From positions 1,487,211-1,551,210 of the forward strand of contig CM031617.1 of the NCBI GenBank assembly GCA_018398815.1: DNA of 64,000 nucleotides, in the 5' to 3' direction. Each line of letters opens with the position of its first letter. The first letter of the stretch is position 1. The notes beneath the pieces were generated by a model. The model saw only the letters and a program-made list of their open reading frames with translations. It searched no databases and was not told where the DNA came from. The translations under genes were made by a program, and so were the position numbers. This stretch comes from Conus ventricosus (Eukaryota > Mollusca > Gastropoda > Neogastropoda > Conidae). This document shows positions 32,134-43,630 of the stretch, one piece after another.

Positions 32134-32957
32134 CTGCCATCATAGCAAGAGCCCATGTGACATGCATAATCAGATCTTTCAAGCTGTAAAAGTGATAGGT
32201 TACAATGAGATTCAGAATCCCTAAACTGCCAATGGTAGACTGTTTCTATATGTGTGCGCAAGGGCGTGCTCTAGAAAGATGAAAAGCCTGCTGGTTTCAA
32301 ACTTGTCGGTCAAAAAAGCTGCTGAAAGCATGTAACTGCTATAAATAAAGCAACAATAATCAAGGTAAACAGAGAGCAGAGTTGTGTTAAAAAAGATGGG
32401 TGTACCAACTCAGTACGTCATTCCCAGATCTGGGAACACTTGGCTCACTTTTCTGCTACAGTGCTGCAATAAGAGTAAAAGGATCCAAGCAGTATCTGTA
32501 CTTCCTTGTGCATGTGACATACCATCTTTTCTTCCCTCCCCTCTCAACCCTCCACCTTCCCTCCTAACCATCTCCCACATTAAGACACACACACACACTC
32601 ACACTCACACACACACACACACACACACACGAGGCAAAGAGTCATTTGATCGGTCTTTTGTATCATCCACCTCTATTAAATGGATTTTAAAAAATGTTAG
32701 GGCAGGCATCTGGCTGGAAAAAAAAAATCAGTGTCCCACCTCAGTCAATTACCCCCCCCCCCCCCCCCCCCCCCCTCCATATCTTCTTTTCCTCTCTCTT
32801 CTATGAGTTCCACGCATTTCACTGCACTTCTTTTTCTTTCCACACACACAACTCCACTCCCTTCGTTGGGCAGATGGGTTTAATACTTGCCTGTCTATAC
32901 AGGGAGTGTCCGCAGGAGTATCAGCCTGCGTACGCAGAAGAAGAAGAAGCACATGAA
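32134..32957. other. Intron with (CA)n and poly-C tracts
   Basis: (CA)n at 32584-32630 and a C-run at 32751-32776; nothing else was seen. Confidence 0.7.
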
Positions 32958-33318
32958 CCCACCCCTTACCTGAGCTGATAGGTGCACAGAACCCACCCCT
33001 TACCTGAGCTATAGGTGCACATAAACCCACCCCTTACCTAGCTGATAGGTGCACATAAAACCCACCCCTTACCTGAGCTGATAGGTGCACATAAACCCAC
33101 CCTTACCTGAGCTGATAGGTGCACATAAACCCCCACCCCTTACCTGAGCTGATAGGTGCACATGAACCCACCCCTTACCTGAGCTGACAGGTGCACATAA
33201 ACCCACCCCTTACCTGAGCTGATAGGTGCACATAAACCCACCCCTTACCTGAGCTGATAGGTGCACATAAACCCACCCCTTACCTGAGCTGATAGGTGCA
33301 CATGAACCCACCCCTTAC
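32958..33318. repeat. 35-bp minisatellite repeating a splice donor
   Basis: About ten units of 34-36 bp, each with CCCCTTACCTGAGCTGATAG on the plus strand. Read as minus, every unit contains CAGCTCAG|GTAAGGGG, the exact donor junction of the adjacent macro exon, whose own donor is at 33317-33318. Confidence 0.95.
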
Positions 33319-34071
33319 CTGAGCTGACAGGTGGGAGGGCAACGGAGGTGAATCCCAGACCGTCAGCTTTCCTCAGGCAGTTGAACACAGTGTCCACCAG
33401 GTGTTGCCGACACCGAGCTTTGTCCGTGTACTTCTCCCAGCGAGGCCCCACAGCGTGCAGCACTTTCTGACACGGCAGATTCCCTGCGAGGTGTCCACCA
33501 CCTCTGTCACCCGCAGCGGACCATGTTTCCTTATGTGCTCTCTTCCTTCAACGTCCAGGGCAAAGCCGGCTGCTCTGGAAATGGCCAAAGCCACACCCCC
33601 TCCGTGTGAAAGATCTTTATTGGCAGCGTTGACAATGGCATCTACTGGCAGCTTGGTGATGTCACTTTTGTACACCAACACTGCGATTCCAGAGAGAGTT
33701 TTATAGCTTTCCACCTGACAATTTGTGCCCGTGCTGTGAACCCCTGAGACCTTGCCAGTGATTCTGTTGCTGGCCTGAACTCGCTGTATGCACCATTCTT
33801 CGACCTGTTCCCTGATTCTCCTTCAAATCAAATCTCGAAGCCTCCACACGTTGGCACCCAGAGTGTGCTCCATCCACCTGCGCTCTCGGAGTGACTTGCT
33901 TCTAACAGCATCATTAAGCTTCCTGCAGTCATCAAAATTCCTCAAACCGACTGCAATGTTTGTCATTCCACCTTTTACTGTCATATGTAAAATCTACACT
34001 CCCAGGATCTTGAAGAGATTCACCTTTTCAAGAAAACTGCTTGGAATGCTGATACTGATCCGGTCTGAGCC
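33319..34071 (-). CDS. Exon: macro domain
   Basis: Acceptor TTTTCTTCAG precedes 34071; donor CAG|GTAAGG follows 33319. After about 330 bp of less conserved sequence (ISISIPSSFLEKVNLFKIL at the start, with frame breaks) comes a clear macro domain. It shows YKSDITKLPVDAIVNAANKD, then LSHGGGVALAISRAAG, then after one break near 33480 VLHAVGPRWEKYTDKARC and GFTSVALPPVSS. The NAAN and GGGVA loops that hold ADP-ribose are intact. The sequence is of the PARP9/PARP14 macro type. The domain continues in the exon at 31398-32133. Confidence 0.88.
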
Positions 34072-35155
34072 CTGAAGAAAAGAAAACAAAGAAAGAGACG
34101 ATCATTCTGGTGCTCATTATTTTAACAGAATTAGGTTGTGACAGTCTACTGATCGTGGAATTATTAACAAAAAACAATATCATACATTAAGATACATGCA
34201 AATGTCTTTAAACTCTGAGTTTGTAAAGAAATCTGGCCCACACATTTGTGATAGCTAAAAATGCTAACAACAGAAAAATTTCCGAAAGCAATGCATCCAA
34301 TGTAAATAGACGATATCATGGAGCAAACTGGGAAGAATTAAAGGACATCGTTTTAATGATATATCAGGGTGACATAATATGTCACTGTGACATGCCAGTG
34401 TACATACTGGTGATATTACATCAGAGTCACATCTTCAAAATCTGTCATTAAAATTAAGATTTTTAGCCCATGAATGGAAATTCATAACATATAAATGGAA
34501 AAACAGTCCTGACACAGCCCTTGGCGATCGGCTGGGCAACAAACGAGAAGAATGGAAGATAAAACAACTTTCATGTATTAAATGGGTGAAACTTAGAAAA
34601 GAAAAAAACTGCAATGAGGCCGAGGTCCAGGAGCAGCCTACACCCCAGGAGGCACAGGGGCAGTGCCCTACTGCGGAAAGTCCATGGGGTAAGCTCAAAC
34701 TAAAAAACAACAACTGGATTTCCATGTGTAGAAACAGGAGAGACTTGCACTGCACCTTCTGCAAAATAACACCAAGTCAGGCACGTGCAGGGGAAGACAA
34801 CTGCATCCACATTCACATCAGCAGTCCACAGATTATGATTAAAAACAAAACAAAACAAAAAACAAACCAACCAAAAAAAAAAAACCCTACAGGACTAACA
34901 GCAGCATTTTCTTTCTAATTTTTGGAAACAAACTTTTTTTTAATACATGTATTTAATATATATGTAGCTATCAATCATCATTTACTTTAAACCCAACAAA
35001 CAGATAACTTGAATAACCTGCAGTATTGTTAAACGTTTTTCTTCAAGCCTGCATTTCCAGATCACACTAAATTCTGCATGAAAAAAACCAGTCGTGGATA
35101 CAGTGTCTCTATGACTGCGCAATGCTGTCTACAAGTGGCGAGAGTGGTCACTCAC
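34072..35155. other. Intron, no feature recognised
   Basis: AT-rich, with an (AAAAC)n-like stretch at 34845-34885. No coding signal. Confidence 0.4.
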
Positions 35156-35238
35156 TTGCTTTCAATCATCCACCTTCGATCCAAAGCATCTGTGCCAATT
35201 CCCCACGACCTGGTCATCTCACACACTGCCATGTTTGT
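35156..35238 (-). CDS. Candidate short linker exon
   Basis: The minus strand has acceptor GATCCCTCAG before 35238, an open frame MAVCEMTRSWGIGTDALDR and a donor GTGAGT after 35156. It enters in phase 0, which agrees with the end of the coiled-coil exon. The exit phase does not match the next exon without an indel. It is only 83 bp and has no recognised domain. Confidence 0.45.
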
Positions 35239-35498
35239 CTGAGGGATCGCTAACGATACCTTGGAATTAATTATCCACATACATGCTATACGCACTTCAC
35301 TGGCACACTTGCTACAAACTTGGAAAAAGACTGAAACAATTTGGGCTCCATGTGAAGCACTTTCCAATCAGTGGACATTTAAAGCGACATTTAACTGTAG
35401 AAGAAAACACAAACACACAAACATGCCGAACAACTTCAGCAGAGTAGGTAGCATACAGACCTGGCCATCTTTTTCCATTTCCAGGGGATTCTGCATGT

Positions 35499-35895
35499 GA
35501 TCTGAAACAGATCCAAGATACTTCAATAAACCAAGTTCTGTATGCATGTGATCTGAAGCAGATCCAAGATACTCAATAAACAAGTTCTGTATGCATGTGA
35601 TCTGAAACGATCCAAGATACTTCAATAAACCAAGTTCTGTATGCATGTGATCTGAAACAGATCCAGATACTTCAATAAACTAAGTTCTATATGGATGTGA
35701 TCTGAAACAGCTCCAAGATACTTCAATAAACCAAGTTCTGTGTAGATGTGATCTGAAACAGCTCCAAGATACTTCAATAAACCAAGTTCTGTATGCATGT
35801 GATCTGAAACAGCTCCAAGATACTTCAATAAACCAAGTTCTATAAGGATGTGATCTGAAACAGATCCAAGATACTTCAATAAACCAAGTTCTCTA
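35499..35895. repeat. 51-bp minisatellite, about 8 copies
   Basis: Units containing GATCTGAAACAGATCCAAG and ATACTTCAATAAACC; 51 is a multiple of three, so the minus frame stays open with a 17-residue period. Intronic. Confidence 0.95.
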
Positions 35896-36251
35896 TGGAC
35901 TGTTCATCACAATTTTCGTAACTGAACTGCAGACACAATACACATAATGTACATGTATGGAAAGGTTTGAACCTGTAAATGTTGTGCACACTCATCTGCA
36001 TGTTCTGCAGCACCACATCATTGTCATGTAAAAGAAGATTCAGCATGTTTTATTCATAAGAGTGCTTTGAAGCACACTTTCAAATATGGAATCCCTTGCC
36101 AGTCTGAACTCAACTGAAGTGTGGCTCTTGCACTGCAGAATTCAAAACATGTCGGTATATTTCCATTCTTCTCTCCTTTCAGACACAACAAAACAATAGC
36201 CTGATGACAAAGTTCCCCGAAGAAACTACATGTCAGACATCAATCACTCAC

Positions 36252-36517
36252 CCAGAGCAGCGATGGCCGACTCAACTGCGCCACCTGCTGAGGATCAAAC
36301 CTGACGTCAGCTGGGAGCGGCATTGTGTCTGTCACCGAGGCTTGCTCTTCAAGATGGCGGAGTCTGGACATGATGGCGCTCTCCATGTCCAGCAGGGCGT
36401 CGTCAGGGGCAGACTGCACACGGTCGTCCAGCACTCCAGCCAGCGACAAGGTGGACGCCCTGACCTGCTCTGCTTGGGACAGCCCCGCCCTCTCTTCTTC
36501 CGTCCTGATGACCTCAT
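36252..36517 (-). CDS. Coiled-coil exon, 3' part (interrupted by LTR element)
   Basis: Continues the TRIM-type coiled coil after the LTR insertion: EVIRTEEERAGLSQAEQV, ASTLSLAGVLDDR and ALLDMESAIMSRLRHLEEQA, a heptad-like helix. The donor GTGAGT follows 36252. Removing the element and one copy of the 5-bp duplication makes the frame run straight from the 45762-45861 part into this one, so the exon was about 360 bp before the insertion. In an allele with the element the transcript would be truncated unless the insertion is spliced out. Confidence 0.8.
36513..36517. repeat. LTR retrotransposon target-site duplication, left copy
   Basis: CTCAT (ATGAG on the minus strand), repeated at 45757-45761. 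Both copies abut the TG/CA ends of the LTRs. Confidence 0.9.
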
Positions 36518-38589
36518 TGTCGCGGTCAAGGTCCACGTATCAAGGATGTGAGGATGGAAGAGGAGAGAGGGACAGGCAGGCACAACACTCACCGACCACA
36601 CACTCAAACCACTCGTGGAAAACAGTAAACCAAATAAGCAATTTATTAAAATTTAATAAAAATTCTCATTCACACCTTTGGGAAGGGGGGCGAAATCAAA
36701 AGAGGGGGAAAAGGAAAAATTGGAAAGAAGAAAAAATAAAAAACACCCCAAAAAGGAAACTTAAGGGAAAAATAACCCAAAAAAAGACCCCAAAACCCGG
36801 GCCCAGGAAAAACAAATTTTTTAAAAAAACCACTAATCTATCCCAAAATAAAGAAAAAAAACAGGGGGAAAAAATTAAAATAAAGGGGGCGGGTCACCCC
36901 ACCACACAACAAAACATCCCCTTTCCACACTTACACAATTCATGAACACTACACATAAACCCAAAAAAATTCACACCAAACAAATGCCCCACCCAGGCAT
37001 CCCCAAACCCACCCATCACAGCTAAAATAAACTTAGCTTATCTTTCAAGTCCAAAACAGGGGAAAAAAGGTGCCCCCAAAGAAGCGATTTTCAGAAGGCG
37101 TTCTGGCCTCGCTTTTAACCACTCAGCGCCGGCCCATTCATACAGCCTTGAATGTTACCAAAGCTCGGGGACCCACCCCCGCAACCAACAAAACAAAAAC
37201 AAACCCCCCCCTAAAAAGGGGGCATTAGAATACATTCTGGGTGCTGAAAAGGGTGTAGGTGCAGGCTTTCCCGGGGCAAAGGGGACCCCCGCAAGACTGA
37301 ACCTATTTTAATTATTTTCTTACTTTCTTTTATTGTTATTATTTTTTTTTCTTCTTCTTCTAAGTTTTAAAAAAAAACACAATTGTTTACCTATGAATTT
37401 TTTGTCATAATAATTCCCCCTTTTCAATCTAAAAGGCCCCTCAGGTATAAAAAAAAAAAAAAAACGAAAAAAACAATCAGATACTTTGACTTGAAAAAAA
37501 AATTACAACCCCCAAAACCCCCCACTTTAAAAGGAAAAAAATAAAAAATTAAAGAGAAACAAAATAAAAAATACATAAACAATTAAAACAGGGAGGGGAA
37601 AACCAAACGGGGGCGCCGGAAGGAATCCTTCCCGCCCCCCAAGTGAGTCGCGCGAAAACCGATCAACACCGCTCCGACCTAAGTTTTTTTTTTTTTTTTA
37701 AAATTTAAAAATAAAAAATTTTTTAAATTTTTAAAAACCCAAAAAACTAGCTTAACTCCTCTCTCTAGATCACACAAAAAAATATCAAAAAAAGGGAAAA
37801 TAAGGGGCGCGGCGCCTCTGTTCTACCAAATCGCGAAAAAAAAAGCACCCTTTCAGGAGCGCATTTAGAAAAAAATTTTAACTTGCCTTCCTTTTTTTAT
37901 AAATCGGCTAACGCTCGCACCCCAAAAAACCACAATAACCCCACATACTGCCCGGGCACAGTACCAAAAACGACAGATTTTGAATAAAATAAAATTTAAA
38001 TTTAAAACCGATACCACTGTGAAGCGACATAAACCAAAAGCAAAAATAACTCACCAAACGGCGGGGGGAAAAGGGAGGGAAAAGGGGGGCCCCGGGCTGA
38101 TCCTCGGGAAACAGACATCCGGGACCTGGGACCCGACGCACCAGCCCCTTCACCAGGGGATGGCTACAGCGGTCACCCCACAAATAAAGTTGAAGACTTG
38201 GGGCGGAATGGGGATTCCCTCGTCTCCCCAAGTACCACCGCAGGCAGACAAGGGGCCCTTTCCAGGGGTTTTATAAATGCCTCCCCAAAAGAAACGGGGT
38301 CTCTCCCCGGGGCCCAAATCCAGTCAAAATAAAAATTTTTCCCAAACCCAGCGCCATAAAGGGGAAAAATTTCCCATGACTCAGGAGCTCTCCACGGTTT
38401 TCACAACATAGGGTATCTCACAAAAACAATGTTAGCTCAAAGATCCCCAAAACCCGCCGGGGGGTAACTTTTCCCCCTGAAAATTTGAAACCCCCGCTGC
38501 CCCCCTCTTTTACACCCATAAAAAAAAAAAAAAATGATAATAAACTGACAAACTACACAAAACAGGATGGAGGGCTGTCCTCCGTGACA
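36518..38589 (-). repeat. 3' LTR
   Basis: About 2.07 kb. In plus orientation it starts TGTCGCGGTCAAGG and ends CTCCGTGACA. It matches 43631-45756 along its length, with many indels. It contains A-rich and T-rich runs and several GGGG/CCCC clusters that look like consensus errors. Confidence 0.88.
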
Positions 38590-38612
38590 ACCCCCCCACC
38601 CAAAAGACCTTG
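38590..38612 (-). promoter_or_regulatory. Polypurine tract
   Basis: The minus strand reads CTTTTGGGTGGGGGGGTTG into the start of the 3' LTR, the expected plus-strand primer for reverse transcription. Confidence 0.7.
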
Positions 38613-38949
38613 CCCCCGAGCACAGCCCCCTCACCTTTCAGCCCCGCTGGTTGTAAGCATGCAAAGGGGTTTAAAAACTAACAAAAAATAAAACGGGGGA
38701 AACCTTGGAAAGTTTCAAGGCAGGGAAAATCTTCAATGCTTTCGACTCATGAATCTGCCTCCACATTGCCCTTTCCCGGGAAAAAGCGAACCCCGAGGCA
38801 GACTTTGAACTCCCCGCCCAACCCATCAGTCACATTACGGGAGGGATTTTTGCAGTGGGGCGGGGATGGGGGTCAGACTCAGAATAATTTTTTGCCGAAG
38901 ATACGAAAGAAGCACAGGGCCCACCCCACGGGAGACACCCCAAACCAGG

Positions 38950-39110
38950 GGGGGTTTTTAAATTTCTGCCCCCTTTAAATTCTTGGGGCAAGTATAAGCA
39001 GACCTCGCCCTTTGGTTTTGGGAGAAAGGCACCCGACCCAAATTTTGGGACGCATCTGTGCGAAGCACGAAAGTGCGTCGGGGTCTGAAAATTGCACATG
39101 GCTGTCTGGT
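38950..39110 (-). pseudogene. RT/RNase H fragment of the LTR element
   Basis: The minus frame contains RTFVLRTDASQNLGRVPFSQ and TCPKNLKGAE. This is the start of a Ty3/Gypsy RNase H domain, whose usual pattern is F-x-L-x-T-D-A-S-x-x-G-L-G followed by K-x-L-x-x-x-E, with indels. Upstream minus frames to about 40450 (including NLSTPYFKG) probably belong to the same gag-pol region but could not be assigned to protease, RT or integrase. Confidence 0.65.
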
Positions 39111-42100
39111 ATAGCGCCCTTTCAGCTCCCTAAAACCCTTCACTCTTCCCCTTCCAATCCAGTTTCTCGGGCTTTCACAAGGTTTGTGGGTAAGGGGGCT
39201 TTGCGTCTCTGAAAAGGGGTCAATTTTCGGTAGTACCGACCAGGCCCAAATGAAGGGAGCCCTTAGTTTTGGGGTGGTAGCGTCCTCGATTCTTCCCCCC
39301 TTGGGGGGCTCGGGCAAAGGCCCCCCTTCCAACAAATTCCCAAAAAGGACCTCTGACCCCCCATCCTGCACTTGTAGGGCTGGGGCAGTTGACCTCTCGA
39401 GACAGGGGAAGATTTTTCCTCAACGCAATGCCCAGGTGGTTTGGAAACCTGGACTCTTTTCTTGTTTCCCTACTGAGTCGCCACACAGGGTTGTCGACAA
39501 AAGGGGCGAAGTTTCTTATTTTCTTCTTTTACCACGGGAATTGTCCCTAAGCACATGGTATCCATCCTTGGGGGGGGGTTCCGACAAGCACGTTGACGTA
39601 TTCCTGACAGCTTGAATCTCCCGGGCCAAATAAAAGGGTTTCTAAATCCGCCTGATGCTCTTGTTCCGGTGCCCAGCCTGGGGGGGTCGTCCCCCCAACA
39701 CGTCTGCCGAAGCCTTCTTACCCCCAAAATGGGGATAGGGGTGGTGAAAAAACCTCCCGGGTGCAGAAGTCCCTTTGCTGACAACGATCTTTCCATTGGC
39801 CGCTCTCGAGAACTTCCCACAGCTTTTACCTTGTTCAGGGGGGGTCTTTACTTTTTTTCCCTTGATCGCTGAAGGTTCTAAACTGACCTGGTTGTGAAGG
39901 CACGGGCTTTAACGGGGGTTTTAAAGACTCTTTTTTCTCTCTCTCCCTGCCCCCGAGTGGGGGCGGCAACGAACACCTCGGGGTAACTCTGGTTTGGGAA
40001 AGCTCCCCCATCCTCCCTGCAGACAGTGTTCCCTATGAGGGGGGAGTAGTGGTTTTCAAAGCCATTCCCCATACTTTCCCCTTAAAGTAGGGCGTCGAGA
40101 GGTTAAAAAGCCCGTTGTGGTGGCAGTAAAGAACTAAACCCCCGCATTCCAATATTTCCGCGGGGCATCCTTGGGGAATAACTTCCGCAACAAACCGCCG
40201 TGGGCCCGTGTCTCTAATGGCCTCGACAACGTTTCCCGCTACTACTGACAGGAAGGAGGGCAGCGGGCGAGTCACTTCCCCCTCCCAATCCCACTTTAAC
40301 TGCGTTTTGGTTGTTTTTTGCGTCGGGGCAGCACGCGCCAGATACCGATCCCCCACTACAAAACGTCGGCTCTGCGCCGGGTTTTGTCCCTCCCCCCTTT
40401 GGGGTTTTTGGTGTCGGGCACTTGCTGAACGAAAATTTTCCGGTGGCAACGAAGACTGCCCCGGTGGCAGACAATCCTCCCCTTTGGGGTTTCTTTTTAT
40501 TTGCCGGGGAAAATGGTAAAAATATGCTGATGGGATAGGCCTCCTTCCTCAATCCCCTCGCGAAACCGGGTTTGGGGCCTCACCCAACTTGCAGCTGGTC
40601 AGGCGAAACCGTTTCTGAGCTGTCCAAAAAAACATTGTCTCACTCCACCCTATTTTCCACCCAAAACGGGATGACGAACCGCTCCCCAAAATTGTAGAAT
40701 CTCTCAGTAGCTTCTTAAATGGTCGAACTGCCCCCTTTACTCTCGGGGGTCATTGGAGTCTACTTCTCAAAGCACCTTCACTCGTCATATTGCTCCGGGG
40801 AAACCCACGAAAGCTTCCTTAGCTTTAACCCCGGGGATTTCCACTGATATAGAGCCTTTTTTATTGTTTAACTCTAATTGAGCCCCACTTCAAAAAATTC
40901 GATAAGTTCCCAAAAGACTCCCTTTTCTTGTATCTGGGCATTTTAAACTGGGGGGAAAAATGGGGGTTATTTCCACCCTACATGCCGGGTACGATGCCGG
41001 GGGCTGGGCGGGCCCGAGAGAGATTTTATCCCCTAGTGCGGGGAATTCCGCTCGTTTTTTTTTCGCTCAACATTAAAACGAGTTTCGAAATCGAAATTTT
41101 CTCTTCCTTTGGTTTCTTCCTCCTCTCTTTTTTGTCTTTTTGTTCTTTTCTTTTCTTTCTATCTCCATTTTCCATCTTTTTTCTTCCTTTCTTCTTTCTC
41201 TTTCCCTCCTAACCTTTTTTCCTCCCTCTCTCTTTTTTTCCTTCGCTTTCCCCCTCCTCCATCTTTCCCTTCCCCTTTGCTTCCCTTCCCCATCCCTTCT
41301 TCCCTTCCTTCCCCCTCCTCCATCTCCCCCCCCCCTTTTTCCCTCCTTTTTTTCCTTACTTTTTTCTTTCCCTCTTTCTTTCTTTTCTTTCCTTCGCCTC
41401 CCTCTCTCTCTCCAAACCTCATCATAATAATGGATCCAGGGGGCTGGGGCCAGGGGACCGAAACGGGGGACGGTGGCCCTATTGGTTCCCCTCGGAAAAG
41501 GGTAGGGCGACCAACAGGAAAAGGGGTGGGGAAATGCTCGTTCCCCGGAATGGGAACCAAAGGATGTTTATGACTGACGGGGATTTGTGACAGGGGGGTC
41601 CTTTCCAGTAAGAACACCACGGAATCAAACAACCGTACGGGGGTGTATGAGACACAGAGACTAGCCAGGTACAACCCGTTTCCCTTTTCTTAGAGGGGTA
41701 ACCGACGACCTCCCCGTAGCCATTTTCCCACAAAGGATACGCACAAAAGTTTTCAAAGAAAAAACGCGGCAAAACCTTCCAGGAATATGGTTACTATGAA
41801 ATGTCACTTAGTTCCCAAAAACCTAAAACCCAATAAATCATGCACAACCGACCCACACTAAGTAAAATAAGTCTTGGTTAAATACAAGCAAAATACAAAA
41901 ATGGAGATTATGACAAAAGGGGGCTTCAACCCACAAACTTTTCCCCAAAGTCCACACACCCGTCAATGGAAGACTCCTGCCTTCAATCAATAACCCAATC
42001 CAACAACAAGGGAAGGGGAAAATAATTTCCCAAACCCCCCTGAGCCCCCCAGAATCAAAACAAATGAAAAGCACCGTCCCCGGCAGATTCCACACAAAAG

Positions 42101-43609
42101 GTTTTTTTGAAAATCCACCCAAGAAAAAGGGAAAAAGACCCTTTACAAAAAAGTATCCTAAAACCGCAAAAATGAAAACGGTTACCAAAAAACGAGACTA
42201 CCTATCTCCGGGCACTAAAACACCTATTTTTATCAAAAGGAAACAAACTTTCAAAACCCCTGACCAAAAAACTCCCAATGAAGCCCTCAACTGCGCACCG
42301 AGTCAAAACCAAAGGAAACTAAACGAAACTTAGAATAGACCAGACCCTAAATGAAAGGAAAAACCCCCCTAACCCCTTTCCAAAAAATCACTTGGATAAA
42401 AAAGACAGGGGATTAGGCCTTTTTGATCCCCCGTGTAGAACAATAACTAACCAAACAAATCCTAGATCACAATCGCAAAATACTGAGCAAAACATCAAAC
42501 TCATTGTTTTTCTCAGCTACGCCCAAAGCAAATGTAACGCCGCAAAATCAATATAAAAAAAAAAACACGGACGAACAAAAAACGCAACACGGGGAAAAAT
42601 GGATAATGAGTAAGGCCGGGTGGGCTGATAAATCACGATGGGGAAAAACTACGGATACGACGCAAAATGAAAAGTTTTTGCAAAGTCAAAAATTGCTTGA
42701 CACCCCCGGCTGATTGTACACCAATGCACCAACACGCTTACCTTAATTTCAACTACCCATTACGGCGCCAGTGGCAAGCCACCCAGCAGCCTGAACTGTG
42801 TAACACCGCGGTGAAGTGGGGAAGGGAGGGGGGTACACTGTAAATTGGAAAGGGGGCGTAATTGGATAAAAAACAGACCACCCCAACCAACCTCTCAATC
42901 CACACACACTAACACTTTTTTCTTTTCTTTTCCAACCCACACACCACCATTTAAAAAGGGTAAATTTTAAAAATAACAAGAAAAAAATAAAAAAAAATAG
43001 TGAGTGCGAATAGAAGAAGAAAAAGCCTTCTAAAGGGGGCTTCCCTTACTACTAAACAAATACAAAACCGACCCTAGTTAAACAAAAATAATCCCGAAAA
43101 AAAATACCTAAGTATTTAACAGGGGCAGGGGGTTTCCACTAGTTTTTCCCCAGCAAATTAGACCAAAAACCCAAAAGGGCCACCTACTTACCCCGTACTT
43201 CATCCCCTGTCTTGGGTAAGGCAAATCGGGAAGCAAAAAACGGGCTAACAGTCACCAAACACGACCGGGAAACCCGCACAATGGAACCAAAATACCCCCC
43301 ACCCCTTTTTCCCTCCCCAAAATATTAAATAAAATTAAAATTAAGGGGTTAAGTTTCACACCCGGGGATACTTTTTTGAAAAAAAATAGAACAACAAGAC
43401 ACGGGGGCGGGTAAGCGGCCGGGAGCCAAGGGGGGGAAATGGGGCTTTCCGGTCACGCAACCCCCCAAAGTTCCGCTCCGCGTGGAGTCCCCCCTTTCCC
43501 GGGGGGCCCCCGGGCCCACCCCCCACCCACAAAAACAAAACAGCCCTGAGGCTGGACAGTAGTCGAATGCGTGAAAATCCCGACCAACCCCCTCAATTCC
43601 AAACTTCAC
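39111..43609 (-). other. LTR element interior, degraded
   Basis: About 4.5 kb expected to hold gag, protease, RT and possibly integrase. Homopolymer expansions and one-base indels break every frame. A TTC/CCT pyrimidine-rich tract lies at 41110-41420. I could not assign further domains. Confidence 0.5.
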
Positions 43610-43626
43610 ATCCCGACGAGCCCCAA
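43610..43626 (-). promoter_or_regulatory. Primer binding site, tRNA-Pro-like
   Basis: The minus strand reads TTGGGGCTCGTCGGGAT, five bases after the end of the 5' LTR. It matches the tRNA-Pro primer site known from many retroelements except for two missing single bases, in line with the indel load of this region. Confidence 0.7.
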
Positions 43627-43630
43627 AATT

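Noticed and set aside
35368..35879. Repeat protein with LGLLKYLGAVSDH period
   Set aside because: Frame through the 51-bp intronic minisatellite; no start or splice context, and it is out of place in the domain order.
36546..36547. LTR boundary at TGTGAGG (36547)
   Set aside because: Homology between the LTRs continues about 29 bp further out, to TGTCGCGG at 36518. Only that boundary gives a matching 5-bp duplication and a primer site close to the LTR.
41109..41573. Phenylalanine/serine/proline-rich protein
   Set aside because: Translation of a pyrimidine-rich tract inside the LTR element.
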